DNA of 64,000 nt from Leptothrix sp. (in: b-proteobacteria) (GTDB taxonomy: Bacteria; Pseudomonadota; Gammaproteobacteria; Burkholderiales; Burkholderiaceae_C), in the NCBI GenBank assembly GCA_013822685.1, contig PNKV01000012.1, positions 62,001 through 126,000 on the forward strand. Reading direction: 5' to 3'. The translations under genes were made by a program, and so were the position numbers. The notes under the pieces were generated by a model. That model did not search any database. It was given only the letters and a program-made list of their open reading frames with translations, and had not been told where the DNA came from. Positions 45,123 through 54,317 of this stretch are shown here, one piece after another; position 1 is the stretch's first letter; each line of letters begins with the position of its first letter.

Positions 45123-45908
45123 CTCGATGCGCCGATTGCGGGCTCGGCCCTCTTCGGTGGCATTGCTGGCCACGGGTCGATCAGGCCCCAGCCCTGTGGT
45201 GCCAATCGCGTCGGCCATCAGCCCTTTGCTCACCAGGTAGGTCTTGACCGCTTGTGCGCGCGCCAGTGACAAGGCCACGTTGGCCACCCGGCCGCCTTGC
45301 GCGTCAGTGTGGCCAATGACCTCGACCTTCTTGCCCTTCAGCTTGGACAGGGCCAGCGCCATCTCGTCGAGGATGCCGGTGCCGGCCGGCCTCAAGACCG
45401 CGCTGCCCGCTTCGAACTCAACGATTCGGTTGCCCAAGGTTTGGTCTACCAGGCTTTGCTCTTGTGCTGCCACACGCAAACCATTGCGGACGGTGTAGGT
45501 GGGGTTGAGCGAAGCGGCCATGTCGCTGGCCATTTGCTGACGCACGGCCTCGTTGGCCACCTCGCCCTTCAAGTCAATGGTGTTGCCCTGCACGCTCAAC
45601 TGCCCGCGGCTGACCTGCTTCAGCGAGGGCGACAACACCTTCTGAAGATTTTGAGACCACTGCGGCGGCGCCACCACCGCACCCAGGGTCAACTGGTCGA
45701 CCACCCGGTCTGCGCCGTACAACTCGCGCAGACGCGACACCACTTGCACGCGCGTGGCCTCGTCCGGCACGGTGCCGGCAACCACCACTTGATTGGGGCC
45801 CAGCACCTGCGCGCCCGCCGACACTGACGTCGTGGATGCCGTGGTTTGAGCACCGACCACCGTGCAGCACAGTGCCAGGGACCAAGCCAGGACTTTGGAG
45901 TGCTTCAT
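45105..45908 (-). CDS. T6SS-linked OmpA-domain protein (TagL-like)
   Basis: 267 residues from the ATG at 45908, which has GGGAG 10 bases upstream; the ATG at 45917, three codons earlier, overlaps the tagF stop but sits directly on the ribosome site. Signal peptide (KHSKVLAWSLALCCTVVGAQ). The middle part is BON-like (QVVVAGTVPDEATRVQVVSRL, NTIDLKGEVANEAVRQQM). The OmpA C-terminal domain has FEAGSAVLRPAG, EVIGHTDAQG and GRARNRRIEFRV with the Asp and Arg that bind peptidoglycan. It probably anchors the TssM complex to peptidoglycan. No TssL gene is nearby. Confidence 0.8.
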   Translation of the reverse strand: MKHSKVLAWSLALCCTVVGAQTTASTTSVSAGAQVLGPNQVVVAGTVPDEATRVQVVSRLRELYGADRVVDQLTLGAVVAPPQWSQNLQKVLSPSLKQVSRGQLSVQGNTIDLKGEVANEAVRQQMASDMAASLNPTYTVRNGLRVAAQEQSLVDQTLGNRIVEFEAGSAVLRPAGTGILDEMALALSKLKGKKVEVIGHTDAQGGRVANVALSLARAQAVKTYLVSKGLMADAIGTTGLGPDRPVASNATEEGRARNRRIEFRVEP

Positions 45909-45913
45909 GCTCG

Positions 45914-46897
45914 TCATACTCCCAAAAATATTTCTTCGAAGGTGCGCAGTGCCTGGGCCAGGGACAAGGCGGGGTCGCGCAGGTAGTTCGACAACTTGCG
46001 CAAGCCGTAATCGTCTTCCAGGCAGTCCTCCACCCAGTCGGCCTGGGTGACCTCGACGGTGTCGCGCTGCAAGGCCTCCAGGTCAATCACCGAGCACAGC
46101 GACGCCGCCGACGCGCCCTGGAAGCCCAGGATCATTTCGGGGTGGGCGGTGTGGTTGGTCACGAACAGGCCCAGCTCCGCGTTCCCGCGCTTGAAAAAGC
46201 CCAGGATGAGCGACAGCCAGAAACAGGCCACGGGCCAGCGCAAACCCGCATCCGCCGCCAGCGGCAGGCGCAAGCCTTTGTGCAGCTTGCTGGCCCCTTG
46301 CGCCATCACCGGCTGCAGCAAGATGCCTAGCGCCAACAGGGTTTGCCGCAGCGACACCCGCGCGCCCGAAGCCGCCAGCATCTGCTCCAGGCTGGCCACG
46401 GTGTGGGTATCGAGAAAGTCGCCCAGCTCCAGACGCGGCCCCTGGGTCGTGAGCTCACCCTCGATGGGCGCCGTCAAGCTGGCCTGGGCATGCGCGAGGT
46501 CCGTGGCGGCATGGGCCACGCGAGCCACCTGCTCGAGGCGGGCCCACAAGCGCGACAGCACCAGGGGGCCGTGCTGGATGAAATCCAACGGGTCGGACAC
46601 ATCGAACACGCCCGCCGTGATGAAGGGAAAGCGCCGCCCCGACGCATCCTGGCTGGCAAGCCAATGGCCCGCCAGGCCCACCTGGCTGCGCAGGCCCAGG
46701 ATGGCGAACTGCACTGCCGGGGCCTGGTCGTACACCAGCTTCCAGCGCGGATCGGCCGACAAACGCTCCATCGTTTGCGCCTGCCACTGGTCCAGGCTCT
46801 GGATGACCGACGCGTGGTGCGCACTGCGGACAAAGTCGCCCCGCGAGGGCAGCTTGCCAAAGTACAAGACCTGGGTTGAACGAAGCGCCGCGCTCAT
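45914..46897 (-). CDS. tagF: TagF, T6SS-associated protein
   Basis: 327 residues. The N-terminal TagF domain (about 1-150) has the signature VLYFGKLPSRGDFVRS, WQAQTM and PAVQFAILG. The C-terminal half is variable with FWLSLILGFFKRGNAELGLF. TagF is a post-translational inhibitor of T6SS firing in Pseudomonas, acting through Fha1; here no fha gene is in the window. It overlaps tssM by 4 bp upstream. Confidence 0.87.
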   Translation of the reverse strand: MSAALRSTQVLYFGKLPSRGDFVRSAHHASVIQSLDQWQAQTMERLSADPRWKLVYDQAPAVQFAILGLRSQVGLAGHWLASQDASGRRFPFITAGVFDVSDPLDFIQHGPLVLSRLWARLEQVARVAHAATDLAHAQASLTAPIEGELTTQGPRLELGDFLDTHTVASLEQMLAASGARVSLRQTLLALGILLQPVMAQGASKLHKGLRLPLAADAGLRWPVACFWLSLILGFFKRGNAELGLFVTNHTAHPEMILGFQGASAASLCSVIDLEALQRDTVEVTQADWVEDCLEDDYGLRKLSNYLRDPALSLAQALRTFEEIFLGV

Positions 46898-49800
46898 GGC
46901 TTGGCCTCCGCCTTGATCGACGCCACGGTGGCCTCGGCATCGCCTGCGACCATGGCCGGCAAGGCACCAGGACGGCCGGCGCCAGGGGATGTGCTTCCCG
47001 CCGTGGTGGCCGGCGCTGCTGCGGGCGCCGAGGCATTGGAGATGATGCGCAACTGCAAGGCCACGGCGAGTGCGCCTTGCGGCCAGCGCAGTTCAAACGC
47101 GCCGCTGTCGGTGCGCTTGCGTTGGGCCGTGTTGATCATCTTTTCCAGGCCATAGCGACCCGGCTCGTTGAAGAACTCGACCGTGCGGCCGTCGTAGGTC
47201 ACCCCCGAGATCTTGACGCCCGGTGTGCCGGGGCCAGGCCACACAAAGTGCGACCAAGTCGCGGCGGCGTTCCGGTAACGCAGTTGCTGGCCATCGATGT
47301 CCACGGTGTACTCGGTCAGGCCCGGCACCGCTTGCGGCAGCAGCTCAAATACCGTCTGCGCTTCTGCGGCCGCGGCACCACCCGCACCTGAGCTTCCGGC
47401 GCCAGCGCCTTGCCCGCTCAATGGCGCCACCCAGGACGACAAGCCGCCCGAGAAGTCCGGCAACAAACGCACGCCCATGTCGGCCCAGGTGCGCGGGCTG
47501 ACCGTGTCGCCGCGGCGCACGACCAGGGCCGCCAGCGACTGCTCCACGAACTTGGCCACGGCGCCCTCCGACCCGAAGACCTTGGCCACTTCCACCGCGC
47601 TGGCTTCCACCTTGGAAGCCCGGTCAAATGGGTACTTGGCCGACAAGGTTTGCTGATAAGGCTCAAACACTTGCGCCATCCACACACGGTTCAGCTCCGA
47701 CTCGGTGGGCCGCACGATGACCGCGAACGCCTGCATCAGGGGCCGAACCAGCAAGGGCCGCAAGGTGGCCTTGGCCGAGTCGCTCATGCCATTGAGCATC
47801 TGCTCATCCACCAGCTTCAGCGCATCGGCCAACTCAGAGCTGCCCTCCAGGGTCTGCACCATCAACTGGCGTGATGCAGGCCCCGGATCACCCTGATTCT
47901 TCATCTGGTTGAAGCGGGTGCGGATCTTGGAGAGCGCATCCAGGTAGCTGCGCACCAGCGTGGCACCGCCATCGCGCGGCATCATCAGGCGGTTCAGGCC
48001 GACGAACTCCTTGCCGATGGGCCCCAGCGGGATGTCGGAGGTGGGCATGGCCACATTGACATTGACCGGCACCGCCGAAGGTGCCATGCGCAAAATGGAC
48101 TGCTTGAACCAGTCGACAAAGCCGCGTTGGCCCAACGCCAGTTTGTCATTCAGCAACGAGGGGTTGTCCCAGGCAGTCTGGTCGTACAGCGTGCGCATCA
48201 ACAGGCCCACGGGCGAAGCCGCCGGGTCGCCTAGGCGGTTCATGTGCGCCACGGCTTTCTCAAACGTGCCGAACTCTTGCACGGTGATGCCCTGCATGAA
48301 CTTCTGCCATTCGCGCACGTACTCGGTCTTGTACAAGTGGGTCAGCGCCTTCTGGATCTGCTCGGGGCTGCCTTCCAGGGTCAGGTCATCGCTGGAGGCC
48401 GTCTTGAGCACCCAGTCGGTGGCCTGCAGTTCGTTGTTGGCCGCGTTCTTGAAAGCGTCCTTGACGTACTGGTCCCAGGCTTCCTTGGTGAAGGTGCCGG
48501 AGATGGCGTAGCTGCCCGCGACGATGGGCCGGTCGGGATCGCTGATCAGCCGGGCCACGGTCATGGGCGCGAAGCGCGTGGCAGCGCGGGCCTTGATCTC
48601 GGCGTAGACGCGCTCACGTGCGGGCATGCCCTTGATCACACGGCGCAGGTTTTCTCGCGTTTGATCAAGCAGGCCCAGGTTGAGGTCTTGTTGGGGAAAC
48701 CCGGGATCTGCCATCTGCGCCAATGCGAACGACATGATGTGCTCACCACTTTGAATCAATCGATCGCGGGGCATGGTGCCGCGGTTGGCCTCCAGCCAGC
48801 TGCGCCAGAAACGTGTCAGCTGGTCGCTCATGTGGCCAGACTCCAGGCGCGAGCGATCGCCCAGCATCAGGTAGGCCTTCAGGGCGTTGTAGGCCTCGGT
48901 GACGTTGGTGCTGGACGCGCTGGCATAAGCCGACTCACTTGCTGTATTGGCGTTGGCGTTGGCAGAAGCGGGGTCCGTCGCGGCGCCGGAGGCCGCGCCC
49001 GAAGCTGGCGTCGCAGCCGCTGTGGGCTCGCCCTCGCCCACCCGCTGAATGGGTCGCAAATCAGCCGCGTGGGCATTGACATCAGCGAGGTAGGCCGCGA
49101 TGGATTGCTCCACCGGCTTGAGCATCACCGCCTGCAGGCCGGCGAAGTATTCCTGCTGCAGGCGCGCCTCGATGGCCTGCCCTTGGTACAAGCCCAAGCC
49201 CAGCGACCAAGGCCGGCTGCTGCGGTACTGTTGCATCTGGGCCAGGCGGTCTTGCAGGATCTCCAGCGCTTCCAGGCGAGATTGCAGGTCGACCCGCCCT
49301 TCTTGCACGCGCTGCGCCTTGGCCAGGTCGGCCTGCACATTGCTCACCAGTTGGCGGTTGCCCAGGTAGGACCAGGTCCATGTGCCCAGCAAGGCGCCCA
49401 GCAGCACGACCCCGGCCAGGAAGCTGGCGTAGCGCAGGTGCAGCTTGTGGCGGCTGGTGTATTGCTGCACCAGTTGGCGGTCGGCAAAGATGACTTTGGA
49501 GAACAGCTCCTTGAGGAAGAAGCCGCTTTGCGAATACACCTTGGAGGCCGTGCCCGGCTGCAACTGCAGCGCAAACTGCTCGGCCACACGCTCGCTGGCG
49601 CGGCCCGTGGATTGGCCCTCTTGCACCGCGCTGGTGAAGTAGAAGCCCCGGAAGATGGGCCTGAACTGGTAGGGGTTCTCTTCAAACAAAGTGGTGATGA
49701 ATGTGCGCAAGGACGACTTGAGCGCCGCAAACTCCAGCGGGAAGGTGAGCACGCCCGGCGGCAGTTGCTCGCCACGGTGCAGCGACATGCGCGCCACCGA

Positions 49801-50742
49801 GGCCTCTTTCAAGCCTTCGTACAGGTCGTCAAAATGGTGATCAAACGCGGCCACGGCATCGGCCTTGCCGGTGGTGTCGTAAGGCAGCGTGGCGCCCCAC
49901 ACCTTGTCGCGCTCGCTGCGGTCACGGTCTTCAAAGAAGTCCACAAAGCCAGAGATCAGGTCGGCCTTGGTGAAGACCACATAGACCGGCGCGAACACCT
50001 CCAGCTTTTCTGTCAGCTCTTGCACGCGCTGGCGCAACTTGCGCGCCAACTCGATGGCGAACTCGGGCTTGTTGGCGCCCAGCTCGGCCACACTGGCCGC
50101 GATGATCACGCCGTTGATGGGCGCCTTGGGGCGGTGCTTCTTAAGCAGCGACAGAAAGCCCAGCCATTCGCTGCGGTCTTCTTCGTGCACGGCATAGCGG
50201 CCGGCGGTGTCCAGCAGGATGCCTTCGGTGGTGAAGAACCAATCGCAGTGGCGCGTGCCACCAATGCCCTGGATGACGTTCTCGGTGTTCTCGGCAAAGG
50301 GGAACTTCAGGCCCGACTTGACCACGGCTGAGCTTTTGCCTGCCGCCGGGTTGCCGATGACGGCGTACCAGGGCAGCTCGTACAAGGCGGCCGAGCCCGA
50401 GGTCTCGCCCAGCTTAGACGACTTGATCAGCTTGACGGCATCCACCATGCGTTCGCGCACGGCCTGCACTTCATCGCGCTTGTCCTTGCCCGCCGATTTG
50501 ACGGCCTTGTCGGCCTCGGCCTGCAGCGCTTGCTCCAGCTGTGACGAGGCCTTGGCGGATTTTGCGCGGCGCACGGCCCACACGGTCAACCAGGCCAAGG
50601 CGATCAGGCCCAGCACCACCGCCGCCCAGATCAAACCCAGTTGAAGCGTGTCGGCGCCCAGGAACAACAAGGCGGCCAAGGCGGCAACGCCCAGCACCGT
50701 CAAGACCTTGGGGTTGAGAAAAAACTGCCAGATTCTCTGCAT
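46894..50742 (-). CDS. tssM: TssM/IcmF, T6SS membrane-complex core protein
   Basis: 1282 residues. Two N-terminal helices (VLTVLGVAALAALLFLGADTL, LGLIWAAVVLGLIALAWLTVW). A cytoplasmic NTPase-like domain carries a P-loop IGNPAAGKSSAVV near 129, with GTRHCDWFFTTEGILLDTAGRYA just after. The third helix is near 440 (ASFLAGVVLLGALLGTWTWSYL), followed by a large periplasmic part of about 800 residues. An Ala/Thr/Ser-rich insert (about 575-620, ASGAASGAATDPASANANAN) is unusual and looks like a disordered linker. TssM normally works with TssL and TssJ, neither of which is present here. Confidence 0.95.
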   Translation of the reverse strand: MQRIWQFFLNPKVLTVLGVAALAALLFLGADTLQLGLIWAAVVLGLIALAWLTVWAVRRAKSAKASSQLEQALQAEADKAVKSAGKDKRDEVQAVRERMVDAVKLIKSSKLGETSGSAALYELPWYAVIGNPAAGKSSAVVKSGLKFPFAENTENVIQGIGGTRHCDWFFTTEGILLDTAGRYAVHEEDRSEWLGFLSLLKKHRPKAPINGVIIAASVAELGANKPEFAIELARKLRQRVQELTEKLEVFAPVYVVFTKADLISGFVDFFEDRDRSERDKVWGATLPYDTTGKADAVAAFDHHFDDLYEGLKEASVARMSLHRGEQLPPGVLTFPLEFAALKSSLRTFITTLFEENPYQFRPIFRGFYFTSAVQEGQSTGRASERVAEQFALQLQPGTASKVYSQSGFFLKELFSKVIFADRQLVQQYTSRHKLHLRYASFLAGVVLLGALLGTWTWSYLGNRQLVSNVQADLAKAQRVQEGRVDLQSRLEALEILQDRLAQMQQYRSSRPWSLGLGLYQGQAIEARLQQEYFAGLQAVMLKPVEQSIAAYLADVNAHAADLRPIQRVGEGEPTAAATPASGAASGAATDPASANANANTASESAYASASSTNVTEAYNALKAYLMLGDRSRLESGHMSDQLTRFWRSWLEANRGTMPRDRLIQSGEHIMSFALAQMADPGFPQQDLNLGLLDQTRENLRRVIKGMPARERVYAEIKARAATRFAPMTVARLISDPDRPIVAGSYAISGTFTKEAWDQYVKDAFKNAANNELQATDWVLKTASSDDLTLEGSPEQIQKALTHLYKTEYVREWQKFMQGITVQEFGTFEKAVAHMNRLGDPAASPVGLLMRTLYDQTAWDNPSLLNDKLALGQRGFVDWFKQSILRMAPSAVPVNVNVAMPTSDIPLGPIGKEFVGLNRLMMPRDGGATLVRSYLDALSKIRTRFNQMKNQGDPGPASRQLMVQTLEGSSELADALKLVDEQMLNGMSDSAKATLRPLLVRPLMQAFAVIVRPTESELNRVWMAQVFEPYQQTLSAKYPFDRASKVEASAVEVAKVFGSEGAVAKFVEQSLAALVVRRGDTVSPRTWADMGVRLLPDFSGGLSSWVAPLSGQGAGAGSSGAGGAAAAEAQTVFELLPQAVPGLTEYTVDIDGQQLRYRNAAATWSHFVWPGPGTPGVKISGVTYDGRTVEFFNEPGRYGLEKMINTAQRKRTDSGAFELRWPQGALAVALQLRIISNASAPAAAPATTAGSTSPGAGRPGALPAMVAGDAEATVASIKAEAKP

Positions 50743-50760
50743 GGTTCCAGTCCAGGTCGA

Positions 50761-52245
50761 TCAGGTCTTGGCTTGGGCCGATGACGGCACCCAAGTCCAG
50801 GGAGTTAAAGCCAGGGCCACACGCTCGTGGGTGGCCTGCACCAGCACCGCCAGCGTCACGCCAGGGGCATCGTCTTCTTGCGCCAGGCTTGTGGCCATCG
50901 CGATGGCCACCAAGGCACCGGCCAGGCCTTGGTCTGCGCAGGCCTCGCCAATGCGGGTCACCGACAGCATCGGGTCCAGTTGGGGAGCCAGGCCTTGCAA
51001 GGATTCAAAGACCTCGGCGGTGCGGCTGGCGCGATGGTCAGCATCGGTCACCACGTGGGTCAGGTCATCGGGCAGGGCCGCGCACACGCTCAAGGCCTGC
51101 CCCATGGCGTCTTGCAACACACTGGCACCCACGCGACCAGCGGCATCGGCTGATTTGTCACGTCGCAAGCGCACAGGGCGGAACAAGCGGGCCGGTGGCG
51201 GGATCTGCTCATCCAGGCCGGGCCAATGGGCCGTGGTCAACAACAGGCCGGCCGCCGCCTCGCCAGGGATGCGGGCGGTTTGATGGGCGCCGGTGAAGAG
51301 CTCGCCCACCGACTGCCGCCGTTCAATCTCTCGCTCATCGATGGCGCTGTCGGCCACCAGCACCAGACACCATTGCGGCAGGCCATCGCGCGACCACTGC
51401 AGGGTTTGCTGGTCCAGCAAGGCCCACAAGGCATCGGCCTGGTCCAGGGCATGCACATGCAAGGCTGGTGATGCCAAGACCTCGCAGCGCATGCGCAGCC
51501 AGGCGGCCGCGTGCTCGCGCTCGGCTTCGGTCCAGGAAGACGGCAAGGCCAGGCGCACAGTCAGACGGGGCAAGACCGACGCGGGGCGCGTGCCAACAGG
51601 GACCATGGCTGCCATGCCGCTGAGGTGCGCAGGCCGATCCATGGTCAGCGGCGACGCGGCAGGCGCCACCTCAACAGGCCAGTCATCTGCAAGCATCAAC
51701 ACACGCTCCAGCAGCTGATCAGCGGGAGCTTGCAGCAGGCTCAATGCGCGCACCACGCGATCGCCCACCTCAGGCGGCAAGGCCTGGCGCAAGCCTTCTA
51801 CATCCAGATCCGGCAGACGCGCCGTGAAAACCGGGGCGCCATCCAGATCCTGCAAATCAGGGTCCAGGCCAGGGCGGACCTCGCCTGAGCGGATTTGCGA
51901 CAGGGCTTGCTCGGGCGTGTCTCCGGCAGACAAGCGCACCGCGGCTTGCACCACGGCCACGTTGAGCCTCCGCTCGTCCACCGGAGCCACGGCCGGCGTG
52001 GCGGCGGACGCCGCGGGCCGTGCCTTGAGCACCACTGGCTTGGCCGCGTCAGCCCGCAAGCGGGCCACACCCCACACCGCCAGCCACAGCACGGCCGTCA
52101 ACATCACGGGCAGCACGAACAACTGGCCCACGATCTCGGGGCCAGAGACATCGCGGTCTGCCGTCTGCCACTGCCACAAGGTGACCAACCAGACCAACGC
52201 GCCGATCGCCAGGCACAACAGCCCTGCCTTCAACAACTTGCTCAT
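50761..52245 (-). CDS. T6SS-operon membrane protein of unknown function
   Basis: 494 residues. Two N-terminal helices (LLKAGLLCLAIGALVWLVTLW, about 4-24; GQLFVLPVMLTAVLWLAVWGV, about 40-60), then a short basic linker and a soluble domain of about 400 residues rich in Ala, Leu and Asp with no motif I recognise. Sub-blocks include ALSLLQAPADQLLERVLMLADDWP, IDEREIERRQSVGELFTGAHQTA and a C-terminal helical part. It begins 1 bp after the PAAR stop and ends 18 bp before tssM, so it is co-translated with them. The two-helix layout resembles a TssM-like membrane partner. Family unknown to me; T6SS role inferred from context only. Confidence 0.7.
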   Translation of the reverse strand: MSKLLKAGLLCLAIGALVWLVTLWQWQTADRDVSGPEIVGQLFVLPVMLTAVLWLAVWGVARLRADAAKPVVLKARPAASAATPAVAPVDERRLNVAVVQAAVRLSAGDTPEQALSQIRSGEVRPGLDPDLQDLDGAPVFTARLPDLDVEGLRQALPPEVGDRVVRALSLLQAPADQLLERVLMLADDWPVEVAPAASPLTMDRPAHLSGMAAMVPVGTRPASVLPRLTVRLALPSSWTEAEREHAAAWLRMRCEVLASPALHVHALDQADALWALLDQQTLQWSRDGLPQWCLVLVADSAIDEREIERRQSVGELFTGAHQTARIPGEAAAGLLLTTAHWPGLDEQIPPPARLFRPVRLRRDKSADAAGRVGASVLQDAMGQALSVCAALPDDLTHVVTDADHRASRTAEVFESLQGLAPQLDPMLSVTRIGEACADQGLAGALVAIAMATSLAQEDDAPGVTLAVLVQATHERVALALTPWTWVPSSAQAKT

Positions 52246-52246
52246 C

Positions 52247-52513
52247 TCAGATGCCAGTGGATACCGCCTGGGCCGCGATCAGGGTGGCACCACAAGCGCA
52301 CTTGTCGCCATGGCGCGCGGCGGGTTGGCCATCGATGATCATGGTGGCATCGCCCGTCACGATCACCGTGGTGCCGTGGCCCCGATGCGGGCAAGTGACC
52401 TGGTCACCCACGCGGGCGATGCGCTTGCCGTGGGTGTCGGTCACGCCAGAAGCGCCCACCACCGTGCCGCCATGGTCGGTGCTGTCACCCAGAACAATGA
52501 AAGGACGCCCCAT
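52247..52513 (-). CDS. PAAR-domain protein
   Basis: 88 residues, essentially a stand-alone PAAR domain: FIVLGDSTDHGGTVVGAS, DQVTCPHRGHGTTVIVTGD, GQPAARHGDKCACGATLIA, with His and Cys residues of the zinc site. PAAR proteins cap the VgrG spike of T6SS and carry effectors. No toxin domain is fused and no VgrG is in the window. It is the first gene of the PAAR-494aa-tssM-tagF-ompA operon. Confidence 0.9.
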   Translation of the reverse strand: MGRPFIVLGDSTDHGGTVVGASGVTDTHGKRIARVGDQVTCPHRGHGTTVIVTGDATMIIDGQPAARHGDKCACGATLIAAQAVSTGI

Positions 52514-52621
52514 GTCGTCTGACTCCCGTGTGTTGTCGTCATGGCCCGCACTTGCAGCAGGCAGGGGCGCAGTCTAATGGCGGATGTCCGTGGTCCTTCC
52601 CCCCCGTTGGGGCGGTGCTTG

Positions 52622-53380
52622 TTACTTTCTGTTTCGGCGCCACTCGACGTGGCCGAAGTCCATCATCCGCCAACGGCCACCCCAGGTCAGGCCCAACTCT
52701 TCAGCCACCTGGCCATAGAGCTCGTAGCCGCGCATGGCCCACGGGTCCTTCTCCGAGATCACCAATTTGCCCTGGCGCAGGAAAGCGCAATCGGCCGCCA
52801 AGCCATGCTGGTGGTAGCTCTGCCAGGCGCCCGCATTGGTGACGTGCGCGCCTTGCGCGGCCAGGAGGTTCTGACGCTCGGGGCTGCGGTAGCCCTCCAG
52901 CAAAGCCATGTCGTAACCATGGCGCTCCTTCATGATTTTGAAGACCATCAGCACGCGCTGCACAAAGGCCTCGTCCATCCGATCCCAGCGGCGATCGGCG
53001 CTGGACAGCATGGGGCGCACCACCTCGACTTCGGCCGTGGTGAAGGCTTCGGGCGGCAATGGCGGCGGGGGCACCAGTTGCTCGCCTTGAAGAAGGTGGG
53101 CCACGTGGTGGTTGCCTTCGCCCGCGCTGTTGTCGTCAAAGGCTTCCAGGGTGCGGCCCCCTTGCAAGCCACCGCCCCACCACCACACCCCTGCCGCCGG
53201 CAGGACCAGCAAGGCACTGCCCAACACCACCCAAGGCACCACGCGCGCCGAGCCCTGATGGCGCTTTTTCAAGGACGCGCCAAGCCGGGTCAAGACTGCA
53301 CGCCGCCCGGATGGAAACACCAGGCATGCCAAGCCGAGGCAGCCCAACACGAAGTACCCAAAGATCCACCCTGCCAGCAT
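52622..53380 (-). CDS. M15-type D,D/L,D-peptidase, membrane-anchored (TagX-like)
   Basis: 252 residues from the ATG at 53380; upstream open codons do not look coding. Two membrane helices first (AGWIFGYFVLGCLGLACLVF; VVPWVVLGSALLVLPAAGVWWW). The periplasmic VanY/M15 domain has YDMALLEGYRSPERQNLL, SYHQHGLAADCAFL (His and Asp zinc ligands) and MMDFGHVEWRR (third ligand). Such enzymes cut peptidoglycan cross-links or peptide stems; Acinetobacter TagX is a T6SS peptidoglycan-cutting member. It lies 108 bp upstream of the PAAR gene on the same strand, so a T6SS wall-opening role is plausible. No Shine-Dalgarno sequence precedes the ATG. Confidence 0.8.
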   Translation of the reverse strand: MLAGWIFGYFVLGCLGLACLVFPSGRRAVLTRLGASLKKRHQGSARVVPWVVLGSALLVLPAAGVWWWGGGLQGGRTLEAFDDNSAGEGNHHVAHLLQGEQLVPPPPLPPEAFTTAEVEVVRPMLSSADRRWDRMDEAFVQRVLMVFKIMKERHGYDMALLEGYRSPERQNLLAAQGAHVTNAGAWQSYHQHGLAADCAFLRQGKLVISEKDPWAMRGYELYGQVAEELGLTWGGRWRMMDFGHVEWRRNRK

Positions 53381-53440
53381 ATTGTTGTAACGATTGTTTG
53401 CAAAAAGACGATTAGTCGCTTTGGTGTGTCGGACGCTTCG

Positions 53441-53446
53441 TAGAAT
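53441..53446 (+). promoter_or_regulatory. Possible -10 for the 53492 gene
   Basis: TAGAAT matches the -10 consensus at 5 of 6 positions, 46 bp before the TTG start. A -35 is weak (TTTGGT-like at about 15-16 bp). It lies in the 111-bp gap between two divergent genes. Confidence 0.25.
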
Positions 53447-53491
53447 CCGCGCTTTGGCGACACCACAAAAAATCAACACAGGGAGTTGGCG

Positions 53492-54202
53492 TTGAGCTAC
53501 CCATCGGGCGACCATCAAGCCCCCAAACAAGGACGAGGTCAGCGACCCAGTCTGGACCGCCCCAGCCTGTTCGCAGGCATGGACGACGAGCCCATCGCCG
53601 AGGAACACCAACGCGTGCGGATTCTATCGACGCTCGAGTCAACCCGCCATGCCTCACGCCCCAGCCGCACCAAAGGCGGAACGCGGACCAGCAAATCCCA
53701 TCGCCGCAGTTGGCTGCAAGGTGCACTGTGGGGAGCCATGGGCGTGGGCGTGCTGGCACTGATGGCCGGCTTCGTCATGGTCATCCAGGACAGCAAGCCA
53801 GCGATGGCGCAGGTGCTGCCAACGCCGGCTGCCTCGCCTCCTCGCCCACTCGCTTCCGCCACCGTCAAGCCAGATCATCAGGCGTCTGCCAGCCTTGAGG
53901 CCAACGGCCACGCAGCAGCAGGCCCCGCCGTGATCGAAACCACGCACGCCGACGCGCCACTGGCCGCACTGGCCATGGCACCCACCGCGTCAGCAACGCC
54001 AACAGCCCCGCCCGCTGCTCCAGCCACCGCCAAGCCCTCCGTGGCCATCGCGGCGGTCAGCAGCAGCCCCCTCATCCAGCCCAAACCCGGCAAGGCCGGT
54101 GCCGCGGCCAAAGGGCAAGATGAAGACGTGGCTTTGCTGGAAGCCATGTTCGCCCACACGGGCCGCAAAGCCCCGCCCAAGCCAGCCGCGCCCAAAAACT
54201 GA
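53492..54202 (+). CDS. Hypothetical single-pass membrane protein
   Basis: 236 residues from TTG 53492, chosen because GGGAG lies 6 bases upstream; a TTG two codons earlier abuts the site. A basic N-terminus (about 1-75, rich in Arg, Ser and Pro) is followed by one helix (ALWGAMGVGVLALMAGFVMVI, about 78-98). A low-complexity Ala/Pro/Thr periplasmic tail ends in EDVALLEAMFAHTGRK and Pro-Lys repeats. I know no family. It is divergent from the M15 gene and 115 bp before folE, without a clear functional link. Confidence 0.55.
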   Translation: MSYPSGDHQAPKQGRGQRPSLDRPSLFAGMDDEPIAEEHQRVRILSTLESTRHASRPSRTKGGTRTSKSHRRSWLQGALWGAMGVGVLALMAGFVMVIQDSKPAMAQVLPTPAASPPRPLASATVKPDHQASASLEANGHAAAGPAVIETTHADAPLAALAMAPTASATPTAPPAAPATAKPSVAIAAVSSSPLIQPKPGKAGAAAKGQDEDVALLEAMFAHTGRKAPPKPAAPKN

Positions 54203-54317
54203 GGCATTCCCCCCGCAAAGCCGGGGCTGCCGGGCATTGAACGCGCACAAGGCCGTGGGGCTTGATAGCATCGGCCATCTGCAGACTGCTTGCTTTGCCA
54301 GGCCTTGAAAGCGCGCC

